Assembly: GCA_038108155.1 (NCBI GenBank)
Contig: JAYNHP010000005.1
Span: forward strand, 1 to 64,000
Reading direction: 5' to 3'
DNA: 64,000 bases
From: MED-G20 sp038108155
GTDB taxonomy: Bacteria; Bacteroidota; Bacteroidia; Flavobacteriales_D; Parvicellaceae
Shown here: positions 26,962 to 36,640 of the stretch, piece by piece
Layout: every line of letters starts with the position of its first letter
Numbering within the stretch: position 1 is the stretch's first letter
The notes under the pieces: generated by a model
What the model was told of the DNA's origin: nothing
What the model saw: only the letters and a program-made list of their open reading frames with translations
The model's database searches: none
Translations under genes and position numbers: made by a program

Positions 26962-27789
26962 TTATCGTACTAAAATGCCTGATACTTTAGTTACAGGGTG
27001 AGGATTGACACATAGTACTGGAACTTTTAAATCGTTGGCAACAATTTCCTCTTGAAAAGTGTTTTCATAAAGACCTAATACGGTTTCATCTTCAAGATTC
27101 ATTATAGCTATTAAATCAGCATCTACTTCTTTAGAAAGTTTGAAAATACCCTCTGTTAAGCTATCATCTTGATCCACTAGGTGGGAAGAATTTTTAATAT
27201 TTTTGGATTCTAGATAATTACTAGCCCAAACTTGATTTGCCTTAAGTTTAGTTTTAATAAATTCATCCGAGTCATCGTTAGTTAGCAGATGCACTTGAGA
27301 GTCAAAATAATGAGCAATTTTTGCTACCAGTTCAAGCTTTTGTTTAGTTTCTACGTTTAGGTCTAGAGGAACAACAATATTATCATAACCGCTAGAGTTC
27401 ATCAATTTTTCTTGGGTAACAATAAACGGCACAGGCGAACTACTAATCACTTTAATTGCTCTACTTCCAACTAATTTTTGCCATCTACTAGCTTTATGAG
27501 TTCCCATAAAAATTAGAGAAATTCCAAGTTCAGCTGCAACATCTCCTATGTCTTCAAATATATTTCCAATTCTTACAAAAGAAATTAAATTACAAGAACT
27601 AGAAATAGAATTTCCAAGTGTAATTTCCTTGCTTAGCTTTTCTTTAGCTTCTTCGACTTCATCTCTAGAACTTACTACATGTAACAAGACAACATCTGCA
27701 TTAATAATTTCTGAAAATTTTATAGCGTGTTGCATTGCAGATTGTGCTACTTCTGAGAAATCTGTTGGAACTAATAATTTGGTATTCAT
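26962..27789 (-). CDS. Universal stress protein, tandem UspA domains
   Basis: The 275-residue protein contains two UspA folds (about 1-135 and 140-265). The first has the PTDFSEVAQSAMQHAIKF start and a GTHKASRWQKLVGSRA segment. The second is more divergent and lacks a clear nucleotide-binding G-x2-G-x9-G motif. Such tandem proteins in Flavobacteria are cytoplasmic and stress-linked; the precise ligand is unknown. It is directly upstream of lysS with 5 bp between them. Confidence 0.88.
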   Translation of the reverse strand: MNTKLLVPTDFSEVAQSAMQHAIKFSEIINADVVLLHVVSSRDEVEEAKEKLSKEITLGNSISSSCNLISFVRIGNIFEDIGDVAAELGISLIFMGTHKASRWQKLVGSRAIKVISSSPVPFIVTQEKLMNSSGYDNIVVPLDLNVETKQKLELVAKIAHYFDSQVHLLTNDDSDEFIKTKLKANQVWASNYLESKNIKNSSHLVDQDDSLTEGIFKLSKEVDADLIAIMNLEDETVLGLYENTFQEEIVANDLKVPVLCVNPHPVTKVSGILVR

Positions 27790-27842
27790 TTTTATTATTT
27801 TATTAAATATTAGTAGGATTTAGGATGAGTATCTTATTCAGC

Positions 27843-28283
27843 TTAGGCTGTTTTCTCTTTAATAGCTTCTTTAGAATCCGCTCTTGATTCATCAGGGTTA
27901 GTAATGTCTTTAAGAACTGCTCCCATTTTACAATTTCCTGAAAATATTGCTCCTGGCTCTATAGACAGTTTGTTAGTAGAAATCTCCCCCTGAAGTTTAG
28001 CTGTACTTTTAAGGGAAAGTAGTTCATCTACTTCAATAATGCCATTTAATTTACCTTCTAGATCTGCGTTTTTACAATAAATATTTCCATCTATTTTTCC
28101 TGTTGGACCTAAAACTAGTCTTCCCTTTAGAGTAATAGTCCCTTTCAAATAGCCATCGATTCTAATATTGGAATCAGATTTAATATCTCCCTCTATGTGC
28201 GTTCCTTCAACTATTCTATTTAACCTCTCAGGGGATTGGTTATTATTATAATTTGCCATGTTCTTATCCGATTTAAATACCAT
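27843..28283 (-). CDS. Bactofilin (polymer-forming cytoskeletal protein)
   Basis: The 146-residue protein has a short disordered N-terminus and a beta-helical bactofilin core. Regular short repeats run from IVEGTHIEGDIKSDSNIRIDG through GNIYCKNADLEGKLNG to KLQGEISTNKLSIE, followed by an acidic/basic tail. Bactofilins polymerise without nucleotide and scaffold cell-wall enzymes at the inner face of the membrane. An M23 peptidase, a frequent bactofilin partner, is divergent on the far side of porW. The start may alternatively be the ATG at 28259. Confidence 0.9.
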   Translation of the reverse strand: MVFKSDKNMANYNNNQSPERLNRIVEGTHIEGDIKSDSNIRIDGYLKGTITLKGRLVLGPTGKIDGNIYCKNADLEGKLNGIIEVDELLSLKSTAKLQGEISTNKLSIEPGAIFSGNCKMGAVLKDITNPDESRADSKEAIKEKTA

Positions 28284-28323
28284 AAATAATTTTTACAAAT
28301 ATACAAAAATCAAGAAAGTTAGC

Positions 28324-30981
28324 TTACTGATAAAATTCTTTAAAAAATTTGAGGTAGTTGTCTGTATTTTTTTCTAAATATAATTCTTTCAAATTTTGGG
28401 GAGTTACTACAAAAAATTTCTCTTTTCTATAGCTCTTGATACTGCCGTTATTGACTTTAAAGGCTAGGAAGTAATCAAGTGCTTTTTTACTATTACTAAA
28501 ACTTTTAACAATTATCATCTGATCTGATGTGTTTAAAAAAGTATTGGAAACTTTGAGTTTTAAATCTGAAAAATTAACCGAATTAAAATCTGCTACGTTA
28601 TTTTTTGCTTTATTAATAGAGAATCCTCCCTTAGGAGCAATTAAAATAAAATAATGTAAAGTGTCGGGGCTAAAATTGAATTTCCATTTTTCTTTTTTCA
28701 TTAAATTTTGAGCAGTTTTAATTTTTAAATCATTTAAAACAGCAATTGCTTGATCTGCGATATCTGTACCTAAGCATTGATTAGATAGAAATTTTAAGGT
28801 ATTTATTAATTCTCTGCTATTATTTGCAGTATCGTTTAACTTTTTTAAAGTGTAGGCTTTTAATAATCCGTATTGACAAATTAGAGGGTTCAGAGAGTCC
28901 TTTGTTTTATAAGAGCAAGTTTCTAAAACCTTAACGTAGTTTCCAGCTTGGTACATCGAAAATAGTTGAGAATATAATTTTTGTTCTTGTTTCAATGTTT
29001 TTTGAGAATCGTTTAAATTTTCATGCCCTGATAAAAGTTTAGAATATTTACTTTTTGGATATTTGCTTAAAAGCAGTTCTTTCATTTCCCTGCTTTCTTT
29101 TGGCTGTCCAAGGTCCTTATAAATATTATATAACTCATAAATTGAAGCAATGGATTGTGTTTCAGGCTGGTAATTTTCAATTATTCTTTTAAAATATTTT
29201 TCTGAAAGCAGGAGGTTTTTTGTTTCATAATGGTGGATTATGCCAAGATTGAAAAGCGAAATCATATTAGAGTCTTTCATAGATTTTAATTTGTTTTGAT
29301 CATCGCATGGAAGACTTTGAGAAAGCTCATCAAATAACTCACTATTTGAAAAAGAAAGTGAAGTTTCTTCATTTTCATCCAAAAACATAGTAGTTTTAGA
29401 GCCTCTTCTCCAGTTGTCTTCTAAAATTCGTTTACCCCATTTTTTATCGAACTCTATTTTTCCTCGTTCCAACATTTTTTGGTCCCAAATAAAAAAAGAT
29501 TGGTTAATAGGGGAGTTGCTACTAGGAATAGACAATACTTTATTGGCGCTAACAGTTAATGGAGCTTCTAATTTTTTGGCTCTCTTAGCAAGCTCTAAAT
29601 CTAAAACTTCATAAATCTTATCGGTTCTCTGCTTGGGGTCTAAGGAGCATATAGCAAATAAACTATCGTTTTTTTCTATTAAAGTTTTATGGGTAAAAAT
29701 ATTTTTTAATAGCTTATACTTTTTATCAACTTGGTCTTTATTTTTATAAGATTTTAATGCGGTTTTTTGAATTGAGTCATAATAGAAGTAAGACTGAACG
29801 TACTGAGAATTTTCAAAAAACAGATCGCCCATTCTTCTCATAGATTTAATTTTTTGAGGAATATTGTTGGTGCTTAAGTTAATTGATTTTTGTAGTTGTT
29901 CTTTTCCTAATTCTTCAGCATTATTTTTAAACGAAATTTCAGCAAGGGCGTAATAAATTTGATCAAAATATTCAATGTTTTTATCGTCTTTAAGCATCTT
30001 TAACAATTGAGATTTTATCGCTTTGGAATCTCTTCCGCTGAAAGAAAGAGCCCTATTGATTTTTGCTTGAAAAGCCATTTCATAATCGGGATTTCTTTCC
30101 ACAACTTCTTGATAGTAAAGCGAGGCTTTGAAATTATTCTCCAAATGATATAATTGGGCAAGAACGAAAAATAATCTGGTTTTAAAAGCTTTTTTATATT
30201 TATTTTCAATAGCAATTTCTAAGTTTTCAATTGCTTTCTTATAGGACTTACTTTGAATATAAAGATCTGCTAGAGTCGGGTAGATTTTCTTGATGATATT
30301 TGGAGAGATTACAGGCTCTTTGCTCTCTAAATAGTCTATTCTTTCTTTATATATTAATGCTAATCTTAATTTCTGTTTTGCGGTGAGCTTTTCTTGTTCT
30401 TTGGCCTCTAACTGTTGTTCCTCAAACTTAATAATTAAACTTAGTAAAATTTCTTCTGCTTCATCAAAAGCGCCCATTTCTATAAGAACTTTCGATTGCC
30501 AAAAAATACTTTCGTAATAGTTGTTTTCTATTTCGTAATGGTTCTCAACATATTGAAATATTTTAAGTGCATTTGGAAGGTCTTTTTTGTAAAATCTTGT
30601 TTTGCCCATCGTCATCCAGTTGTCATCAATGTATTTGCACCACTCTCTGTTTCTATTTTTCCCTTTTTTTGCATGGGGCATTCTATGGCTAAAAATAACG
30701 AGTTCACATTTTCTATATGCAGTGTCCATTGGAGCATACCAATTTTTAGACTGTTCAAGATTGGGAAGAGGAAAAATTGGCAGAATTGAATTGTAGTTTT
30801 CTTTTCTAGTTTTTAAAAAGTCGTTGTAGGTTACTTTTATAATTTCATTGGCATTAAAAAACCCATTATATTTTGCATGTAAATTATGAAACTCTCTATT
30901 TAAAACTTTATTTTTCTCTGTAGAGCAAGACCAAAGGATTACAAATGCAAAAAATAAAATACGGGGCTTAATTAGTTTCAT
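28324..30981 (-). CDS. porW: Type IX secretion lipoprotein PorW/SprE (TPR protein)
   Basis: The 885-residue protein has a lipoprotein signal with lipobox WSC (Cys19) and the characteristic N-terminal REFHNLHAKYNGFFNANEI segment. Many tetratricopeptide-like helical pairs follow across about residues 120-770, then a C-terminal globular region. This matches SprE of Flavobacterium and PorW of Porphyromonas, a periplasm-facing lipoprotein needed for T9SS function and gliding. It fits the T9SS cargo proteins elsewhere in the window. Bactofilin follows 40 bp downstream. Confidence 0.9.
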   Translation of the reverse strand: MKLIKPRILFFAFVILWSCSTEKNKVLNREFHNLHAKYNGFFNANEIIKVTYNDFLKTRKENYNSILPIFPLPNLEQSKNWYAPMDTAYRKCELVIFSHRMPHAKKGKNRNREWCKYIDDNWMTMGKTRFYKKDLPNALKIFQYVENHYEIENNYYESIFWQSKVLIEMGAFDEAEEILLSLIIKFEEQQLEAKEQEKLTAKQKLRLALIYKERIDYLESKEPVISPNIIKKIYPTLADLYIQSKSYKKAIENLEIAIENKYKKAFKTRLFFVLAQLYHLENNFKASLYYQEVVERNPDYEMAFQAKINRALSFSGRDSKAIKSQLLKMLKDDKNIEYFDQIYYALAEISFKNNAEELGKEQLQKSINLSTNNIPQKIKSMRRMGDLFFENSQYVQSYFYYDSIQKTALKSYKNKDQVDKKYKLLKNIFTHKTLIEKNDSLFAICSLDPKQRTDKIYEVLDLELAKRAKKLEAPLTVSANKVLSIPSSNSPINQSFFIWDQKMLERGKIEFDKKWGKRILEDNWRRGSKTTMFLDENEETSLSFSNSELFDELSQSLPCDDQNKLKSMKDSNMISLFNLGIIHHYETKNLLLSEKYFKRIIENYQPETQSIASIYELYNIYKDLGQPKESREMKELLLSKYPKSKYSKLLSGHENLNDSQKTLKQEQKLYSQLFSMYQAGNYVKVLETCSYKTKDSLNPLICQYGLLKAYTLKKLNDTANNSRELINTLKFLSNQCLGTDIADQAIAVLNDLKIKTAQNLMKKEKWKFNFSPDTLHYFILIAPKGGFSINKAKNNVADFNSVNFSDLKLKVSNTFLNTSDQMIIVKSFSNSKKALDYFLAFKVNNGSIKSYRKEKFFVVTPQNLKELYLEKNTDNYLKFFKEFYQ

Positions 30982-31072
30982 TAAAAAAATATAACTGCAA
31001 TATTAACCACAATCTATTGAACTTATTGTATTAGTTATTTATTCAATTAAAGAATATTTAATTTAGAGTAAA

Positions 31073-31080
31073 TAAATTTG
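31073..31080 (+). promoter_or_regulatory. Candidate Bacteroidota -7 box upstream of the M23 gene
   Basis: TAAATTTG matches the Bacteroidota -7 consensus TAnnTTTG and lies 25 bases before the ATG at 31106. A good -33 element is not obvious at the usual spacing, so this is suggestive only. Confidence 0.35.
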
Positions 31081-31105
31081 AGATATTTGCATAATTAATA
31101 AATAA

Positions 31106-32005
31106 ATGGGCAAAACAAAAAAAACTGAATCAAAGTTTACAACTTGGCTTAAAAATCTTCAAGAAAAACGAAGAGTTGTAGTGCTTGATGAGGGTAGCTT
31201 TGAGGAAAAAAGAAATTTCACTACCTCCAAATTTTCATTATTGGTGTTTTTTCTTTTCTCTGTAATTGTATTTTCAATTTTATGCTTTCTAGTTATTTCC
31301 TACAGTTCTATTAAAACTTTTGTTCCTGGATACCCAAGTGTTACCGCTCAAAAAGAGCTGATTGATAAGAATATAGAATTGGATCAAAAATTAAATGACT
31401 TAATTATCAAAACAAAGAAAGAAGAACAGTATATAACCAACATCCAAAAAATTCTAAATGGAGATACGCCAATTGACAGAGATAGCTCTAAAAAAGTATT
31501 TAAATCACAAAATATAAATACTACCAATGAAATTTCATTTTCTGAAAAAACAATCAGAGAAAAAGTTGATAAAAGAGAAAAGTACGACATAGACGTTATT
31601 CCTGGTGGTGCATTAACCAAAGATGTACTTCCTGAGATATTGCTTTTTCCTCCTTTAGTTGGGGAAATAACTAATAAAATGAATATTTCTGCAGGACATT
31701 TTGGAGTTGATATTATTGCTCCTAAAAACGAAGCAGTGGTTGCTATCCTTAAAGGAGCTATTGTTTACCAAAACTGGTCTCCTACTGATGGGCATGTAGT
31801 TCATATCCAGCATAAAAATAATTTATTGTCCATTTATAAACACAGCTCAGAAGTCCTAAAAAAAATAGGAGATTATGTAGATGCTGGAGAGCCAATATCT
31901 ATTGTTGGTAATAGTGGAGAACACTCTACAGGTCCCCATTTACATTTTGAACTTTGGCACAATGGTTATCCCATGGATCCAGAAAAGTTCATCAATTTTC
32001 AATAA
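31106..32005 (+). CDS. Membrane-anchored M23 murein endopeptidase
   Basis: The 299-residue protein has a basic cytoplasmic N-terminus, one transmembrane helix (about 43-66), a coiled-coil-like linker (about 80-160) and a C-terminal LytM/M23 domain. Zinc ligands are visible as HFGVD (His198, Asp202) and HLHF (His278, His280). It would cleave peptidoglycan cross-link peptides in the periplasm. Bactofilin-associated M23 proteins have this same one-helix architecture. It is divergent from porW/bactofilin and separated from yceD by 50 bp. Confidence 0.93.
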   Translation: MGKTKKTESKFTTWLKNLQEKRRVVVLDEGSFEEKRNFTTSKFSLLVFFLFSVIVFSILCFLVISYSSIKTFVPGYPSVTAQKELIDKNIELDQKLNDLIIKTKKEEQYITNIQKILNGDTPIDRDSSKKVFKSQNINTTNEISFSEKTIREKVDKREKYDIDVIPGGALTKDVLPEILLFPPLVGEITNKMNISAGHFGVDIIAPKNEAVVAILKGAIVYQNWSPTDGHVVHIQHKNNLLSIYKHSSEVLKKIGDYVDAGEPISIVGNSGEHSTGPHLHFELWHNGYPMDPEKFINFQ

Positions 32006-32031
32006 AGTTTTTTTCTTAAGATCATTATGCG

Positions 32032-32039
32032 TAAATTTG
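32032..32039 (+). promoter_or_regulatory. Candidate -7 box for the yceD-rpmF-plsX-fabH unit
   Basis: TAAATTTG matches TAnnTTTG. The expected transcription start (about 32045) would fall after the ATG at 32041 but before the ATG at 32056. This supports the latter as the yceD start. No clear -33 TTG is seen. Confidence 0.35.
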
Positions 32040-32055
32040 CATGCTATTTCAAGGA

Positions 32056-32574
32056 ATGAAAGAATTAAAAGAATTTTGTATTCCGTTTTCAAGCCTTAAA
32101 CTTGGACCAAATTTTTTTGACTTTGAAATAGATAATTCGTTCTTTGATATTTTTAATTATTACCGTTACAACAGCTGTAATATTTCTTTAAACTTAGAGT
32201 TCAGAAAGGAGAATTTATTGATGGACTTAAGGTTTAGTTACAGTGGCTTTTGCGAGGTTTTTTGTGATAGATGTCTAGACTTGATTAAAGTTCCAATTAG
32301 TAATAAATTTAATTGCCTAATCAAATTTCTTCACCAAGAAGAAGAAATCATCAAAGACGACATTGTATATCTTCCTAAAGAAAGCTACGAATACAATATT
32401 GGGCAGTTATTTTACGAATACTTTTTAATTAATTTTCCAAAAAGAGTTATTCATAAAGAAAACCAATGTAACTCCAATCAAATAAAACTTATAGAGGATT
32501 ACTCTCAAAAACATAATAGTACAGAAGAAGATCCGAGATGGAATATATTAAAAAGATTAAAAAATGAAAATTAA
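32056..32574 (+). CDS. YceD/DUF177-family protein
   Basis: The 172-residue protein starts MKELKEFCIPFSSLKLG, the usual beginning in Bacteroidota DUF177. It has the FCDRCLDLIKVPI cysteine pair and the acidic C-terminal EDPRWNILKRL motif. YceD precedes rpmF in most bacteria and has been linked to 23S rRNA/ribosome biogenesis. I prefer ATG 32056 to ATG 32041 on family length and promoter position. The rpmF gene follows after 20 bp. Confidence 0.9.
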   Translation: MKELKEFCIPFSSLKLGPNFFDFEIDNSFFDIFNYYRYNSCNISLNLEFRKENLLMDLRFSYSGFCEVFCDRCLDLIKVPISNKFNCLIKFLHQEEEIIKDDIVYLPKESYEYNIGQLFYEYFLINFPKRVIHKENQCNSNQIKLIEDYSQKHNSTEEDPRWNILKRLKNEN

Positions 32575-32594
32575 AAAAATTAAATAATAAAGTT

Positions 32595-32786
32595 ATGGCA
32601 CATCCTAAACGAAAAATATCCAAAACAAGGAGAGACAAGAGAAGAACCCATTACAAAGCAACTTCTCCTCAGTTGGCTACTTGCCCAACAACTGGCGAAA
32701 CCCATTTATATCACAGAGCACATTGGTCCGAAGGAAAACTTTATTATAAGGGTAAAGTGGTAATGGAAAAAGATGCCCTAGCTTAA
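32595..32786 (+). CDS. rpmF: Large ribosomal subunit protein bL32
   Basis: The 63-residue basic protein has the bL32 signature MAHPKRKISKTRRDKRR and a C-terminal HLYHRAHWSEGKLYYKGKVV. The usual zinc-binding cysteines are reduced to one (ATCPTTGE), the cysteine-poor form. It is part of the 50S subunit. It lies between yceD and plsX, the classical order that couples ribosome and lipid synthesis genes. Confidence 0.97.
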   Translation: MAHPKRKISKTRRDKRRTHYKATSPQLATCPTTGETHLYHRAHWSEGKLYYKGKVVMEKDALA

Positions 32787-32792
32787 CTTTTT

Positions 32793-33731
32793 TTGAAAAT
32801 TGGATTAGATATCATGGGCGGAGATAATTCGCCAGATGCAACTTTAAAGGGTGCCTATTTAGCTTCCCAATATCTTAGCAAAGATGAATCTATCGTTTTA
32901 GTTGGGAATGAAAAATTGGCCAAAAGTTGGTTTAAATCAAATAATATAAATTCCTCAGTTTTTGAGTTTATTCATGCCGATGAAGTAATATCCATGAATG
33001 AACATGCCACTAAAGCTCTTAGAAAAAAACCCAACAATAGTATTTCTATAGGGTTCAATGCACTCAAGAATAAAGAAATTGATGTTTTTTCTAGCGCAGG
33101 AAATTCTGGTGCAATGCTTGTTGGAAGTATGTTTTCTATTGGTCCAATAAAAGGTGTAATAAGACCGAGTATAACTTCTGTATTGCCTAAAAAAAATGGT
33201 GGCGTTGGATTAATTTTAGATGTTGGTGTAAATGCAGACTGTAAGCCAGATGTATTATTTCAATTTGCAATATTAGGAAGTCTTTTTGCCGAGAATGTTT
33301 ACAATATCCAAAAGCCAAAAGTTGGTCTTTTAAATATTGGAGAGGAAAAAGGGAAAGGAAACTTACTAACCCAATCTACCTACCAACTATTGGAAGACAA
33401 TGACGATATTAATTTTGTTGGAAATGTGGAAGGAAGAGATCTTTTCAATGACAAAGCAGACGTTATAGTCTGTGATGGATTTACAGGAAATGTGGTCCTT
33501 AAGTTAGCTGAATCTTTTTATTCTTTAATTAATCAGAAAAATATCAAAGATGACTATTTCGACAGGTTTAATTATGAAATATATGGTGGAACACCTGTTC
33601 TTGGTGTTGACGGAAATGTTTTAATTGGACACGGGATTAGTAATGAAAATGCTATAAAAAATATGATTTTACTAGGAAAAGACCTAATTAATTCAAACCT
33701 TAACTCTAAAATTAAAAAAGCCTTTAGATGA
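32793..33731 (+). CDS. plsX: Phosphate acyltransferase PlsX
   Basis: The 312-residue protein begins MKIGLDIMGGDNSPDATLKG and has SAGNSGAMLVGS and CDGFTGNVVLKLAES, the PlsX hallmarks. It makes acyl-phosphate from acyl-ACP for phospholipid synthesis at the membrane surface. The start codon is TTG at 32793, since no ATG fits the conserved N-terminus. It overlaps fabH by 4 bp and follows rpmF by 6 bp. Confidence 0.95.
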   Translation: MKIGLDIMGGDNSPDATLKGAYLASQYLSKDESIVLVGNEKLAKSWFKSNNINSSVFEFIHADEVISMNEHATKALRKKPNNSISIGFNALKNKEIDVFSSAGNSGAMLVGSMFSIGPIKGVIRPSITSVLPKKNGGVGLILDVGVNADCKPDVLFQFAILGSLFAENVYNIQKPKVGLLNIGEEKGKGNLLTQSTYQLLEDNDDINFVGNVEGRDLFNDKADVIVCDGFTGNVVLKLAESFYSLINQKNIKDDYFDRFNYEIYGGTPVLGVDGNVLIGHGISNENAIKNMILLGKDLINSNLNSKIKKAFR

Positions 33732-34714
33732 GCAATATAAATGCAGCGATAACATGTGTGCATGGTGTCGTTCCTGAAAAAATCCTTTCAAACAAGGATT
33801 TAGAAAAAATGGTAGACACAAATGATGAGTGGATTACTACTAGAACTGGAATAAAAGAGAGAAGAATTGTAGCAGATGGAGAAACTCTTTCAGATTTAGG
33901 AAGCGAAGTCGTTAAAGCTATTTGCGATAAAAGAGGAATTTCACCACTTGAAATTGACATGATAATCGTTGGTACAGTAACTGCAGATCATAGATTTCCT
34001 AGCACCTCAAATATTGTTTGTGATAAAAGTGGGGCAACCAATGCTTGGGGATTTGATTTAAGTGCAGCTTGCTCAGGATTTATTTATACTCTTGTTACTG
34101 GACAACAATTTGTTGAATCAGGTAGATATAAAAAGGTGATTGTTTTAGGAGGAGATATAATGTCCTCCATTATCAATTACAAGGATAGAAATACTTGTGT
34201 AATATTTGGAGACGGATGTGCAGGAGTTTTATTAGAGCCCGATCAGGATGGAAATGGAATAATAGATTCTATTTTAAAAGCAGATGGTTCTGGAAGAGAA
34301 CTGCTTATCCAAAAACATGGAGGGTCTGCTTTCCCAATTACTAAAGAAAATGTTGGTCATCCAGATAATTTTATTTTTCAGGAAGGTAGATCCGTTTTCA
34401 AATTTGCAGTAACTAAAATGGCAGATGTTTCTGCTGAAATAATGGAAAGAAATAATCTTACTGGTGAGGACGTTGATTGGCTTGTTCCTCACCAAGCAAA
34501 TTTAAGGATCATTGATGCTACTGCAAACAGAATGGGATTAACAAAGGATAAAGTAATGATAAATATTGAAAAATATGGTAATACTACATCTGGTACTATT
34601 CCACTATGCTTATGGGAATGGGAGAAAAAATTAAAAAAAGGAGATAATTTAGTATTGGCTGCCTTTGGTGGTGGATTTACATGGGGGAGTGTTTATTTAA
34701 AATGGGCATATTAG
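33728..34714 (+). CDS. fabH: Beta-ketoacyl-ACP synthase III
   Basis: The 328-residue enzyme has the FabH triad: Cys115 in SAACSGF, His255 in VPHQAN and Asn285 in YGNTTSG. It also has the terminal FGGGFTWGSVYLKW motif. It condenses acetyl-CoA (or a branched starter) with malonyl-ACP to begin fatty acid synthesis. The ATGA overlap with plsX indicates translational coupling. The accBC genes follow after 62 bp. Confidence 0.96.
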   Translation: MSNINAAITCVHGVVPEKILSNKDLEKMVDTNDEWITTRTGIKERRIVADGETLSDLGSEVVKAICDKRGISPLEIDMIIVGTVTADHRFPSTSNIVCDKSGATNAWGFDLSAACSGFIYTLVTGQQFVESGRYKKVIVLGGDIMSSIINYKDRNTCVIFGDGCAGVLLEPDQDGNGIIDSILKADGSGRELLIQKHGGSAFPITKENVGHPDNFIFQEGRSVFKFAVTKMADVSAEIMERNNLTGEDVDWLVPHQANLRIIDATANRMGLTKDKVMINIEKYGNTTSGTIPLCLWEWEKKLKKGDNLVLAAFGGGFTWGSVYLKWAY

Positions 34715-34776
34715 TAAGATAATTAAGAATTAAATCAATTTTATTTTAGATTTACATATTATTTAATGAATTAAAT

Positions 34777-35283
34777 ATGAATATTAACGAAATCCAAGAT
34801 TTAATAAAATTCGTTGCCAAAGCTGGTGTAAACGAAGTAGAAATCGAAAAAAAAGATTTTAAACTCGTCATAAAGTCTGACTATATGGCCAAGAAAAAAA
34901 CTAATTTTAAAGAAGAAACTAAAATTGTACAACAAATAAGTCCTGTTGGGTCTATTCCTCAAACAATGGTTCAGCCTCCACCAGTAGTTGCTGAAGTTTC
35001 AACTCCTGCAGAAAAAAAACCAGAGAAGAAAGAAGACAGTAATTTAATCACAGTAAAAGCACAAATGATTGGAACCTTCTACAGGTCCTCAGCTCCAGAT
35101 AAACCGCCATTTATTGAAGTTGGAACAGTAATCAAACCTGGAGATACACTATGCATAATTGAAGCTATGAAGCTATTTAACGAGATTGAGTCTGAGGTTT
35201 CTGGAAAAGTGGTTAAAATATTGCTTGACGACGTGTCCCCAGTAGAGTTTGATCAACCTCTTTTTCTTATAGACCCTTCTTAA
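34777..35283 (+). CDS. accB: Biotin carboxyl carrier protein of acetyl-CoA carboxylase
   Basis: The 168-residue protein has the AccB N-terminal helix (INEIQDLIKFVAKAG), a Pro/Lys-rich flexible linker (about 55-88) and a biotinyl domain with EAMKL, giving biotinylated Lys132. It carries CO2 from AccC to the carboxyltransferase (AccAD, not in the window). It is 16 bp upstream of accC on the same strand. Confidence 0.96.
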   Translation: MNINEIQDLIKFVAKAGVNEVEIEKKDFKLVIKSDYMAKKKTNFKEETKIVQQISPVGSIPQTMVQPPPVVAEVSTPAEKKPEKKEDSNLITVKAQMIGTFYRSSAPDKPPFIEVGTVIKPGDTLCIIEAMKLFNEIESEVSGKVVKILLDDVSPVEFDQPLFLIDPS

Positions 35284-35299
35284 AAAGAATACTTTAACT

Positions 35300-36640
35300 A
35301 TGTTTAAAAAAATTCTAATAGCCAATAGGGGAGAAATTGCATTACGTGTAATTAGAACCTGTAAAGAAATGGGGATTAAAACAGTTGCTGTTTATTCAAC
35401 TGCAGATAAAGATAGCTTACACGTAAAATTTGCTGACGAAGCCGTATGTGTTGGCCCAGCATCTAGTCAAGATTCCTATCTAAAAATTCCAAATATAATT
35501 GCTGCAGCTGAAATTACCAATGCGGATGCTATTCATCCAGGCTATGGCTTCTTGTCGGAAAATGCAAATTTTTCAAGAATTTGTCAAGAACATGAAATTA
35601 AATTTATTGGTGCTCTTCCAGAGCAAATAGACTCTATGGGTGACAAAGCTTCTGCCAAAGAAACCATGAGAAAGGCAAAAGTTCCTACAATACCTGGTTC
35701 TGTTGGGATTCTCAAAGATTTTCAAGAAGCTAAAAAAGTTGCCAATAAAATAACCTATCCTGTAATGCTCAAAGCAACTGCTGGAGGTGGTGGTAAAGGA
35801 ATGAGACTCTGTTGGAATGACGAAGAATTAAGTGATGGTTGGTCCTCAGCTAAAAACGAAGCTGCAGCCGCATTTGGGAATGACGGTATGTACATGGAAA
35901 AATTTATTGAAGAACCTAGACATATCGAAATTCAAATTGCTGCAGACCAATATGGTAAAGTTTGTCATCTCTCTGAAAGAGATTGTTCCATTCAAAGAAG
36001 ACACCAGAAACTAGTAGAAGAAACTCCTTCTCCATTTATGACTTCACAGCTAAGAGAAAAAATGGGAGAAGCTGCAAAAAAAGCTGCAAAGGCCGTCAAT
36101 TATGAAGGTGTTGGAACTGTTGAGTTTTTAGTAGATAAGTACCGTAATTTCTACTTTATGGAGATGAATACAAGGATTCAAGTAGAGCATACCATTACTG
36201 AAGAAGTAATCAACTACGATTTGATTAAAGAGCAGATTAAAATTGCTTCTGGAGAGAAAATTTCAGGAAAAGATTATTTCCCTAAAATGCATGCTATCCA
36301 ATGTAGAATTAATGCTGAAGATCCTCACAAAAATTTTATTCCTTCACCAGGGAAAATTACCAACTATCACTCTCCAGGGGGGCATGGAATCAGAATTGAT
36401 ACTCATGTATATGCAAATTATATAATTCCCCCACATTACGACTCTATGATTGCTAAATTAATTACTGTTGCACAAACTAGAGAAGAAGCAATACAGAAAA
36501 TGAAAAGAGCATTGGATGAATATATCATTGAGGGAATTAAAACGACCATTCCTTTTCATCAACAACTTTTAGAAAATCAAAAATTTTTAAAAGGAGACTT
36601 CACAACTAAATTTATGGATGATTTCGAGATAAAATCTTAA
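35300..36640 (+). CDS. accC: Biotin carboxylase subunit of acetyl-CoA carboxylase
   Basis: The 446-residue ATP-grasp enzyme begins FKKILIANRGEIALRVIRT. It shows the glycine-rich ATP loop TAGGGGKGMRLC, the ERDCSIQRRHQKLVEE segment and EMNTRIQVEHTITEE. It carboxylates biotin on AccB using ATP and bicarbonate in the first step of fatty acid synthesis. Length is standard. Its stop overlaps the converging mfd stop by 4 bp. Confidence 0.97.
   Translation: MFKKILIANRGEIALRVIRTCKEMGIKTVAVYSTADKDSLHVKFADEAVCVGPASSQDSYLKIPNIIAAAEITNADAIHPGYGFLSENANFSRICQEHEIKFIGALPEQIDSMGDKASAKETMRKAKVPTIPGSVGILKDFQEAKKVANKITYPVMLKATAGGGGKGMRLCWNDEELSDGWSSAKNEAAAAFGNDGMYMEKFIEEPRHIEIQIAADQYGKVCHLSERDCSIQRRHQKLVEETPSPFMTSQLREKMGEAAKKAAKAVNYEGVGTVEFLVDKYRNFYFMEMNTRIQVEHTITEEVINYDLIKEQIKIASGEKISGKDYFPKMHAIQCRINAEDPHKNFIPSPGKITNYHSPGGHGIRIDTHVYANYIIPPHYDSMIAKLITVAQTREEAIQKMKRALDEYIIEGIKTTIPFHQQLLENQKFLKGDFTTKFMDDFEIKS

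Noticed and set aside
30496..30796. Two overlapping plus-strand frames of 97 and 64 codons inside porW
   Set aside because: Hydrophobic shadows of a conserved TPR lipoprotein; no independent evidence.
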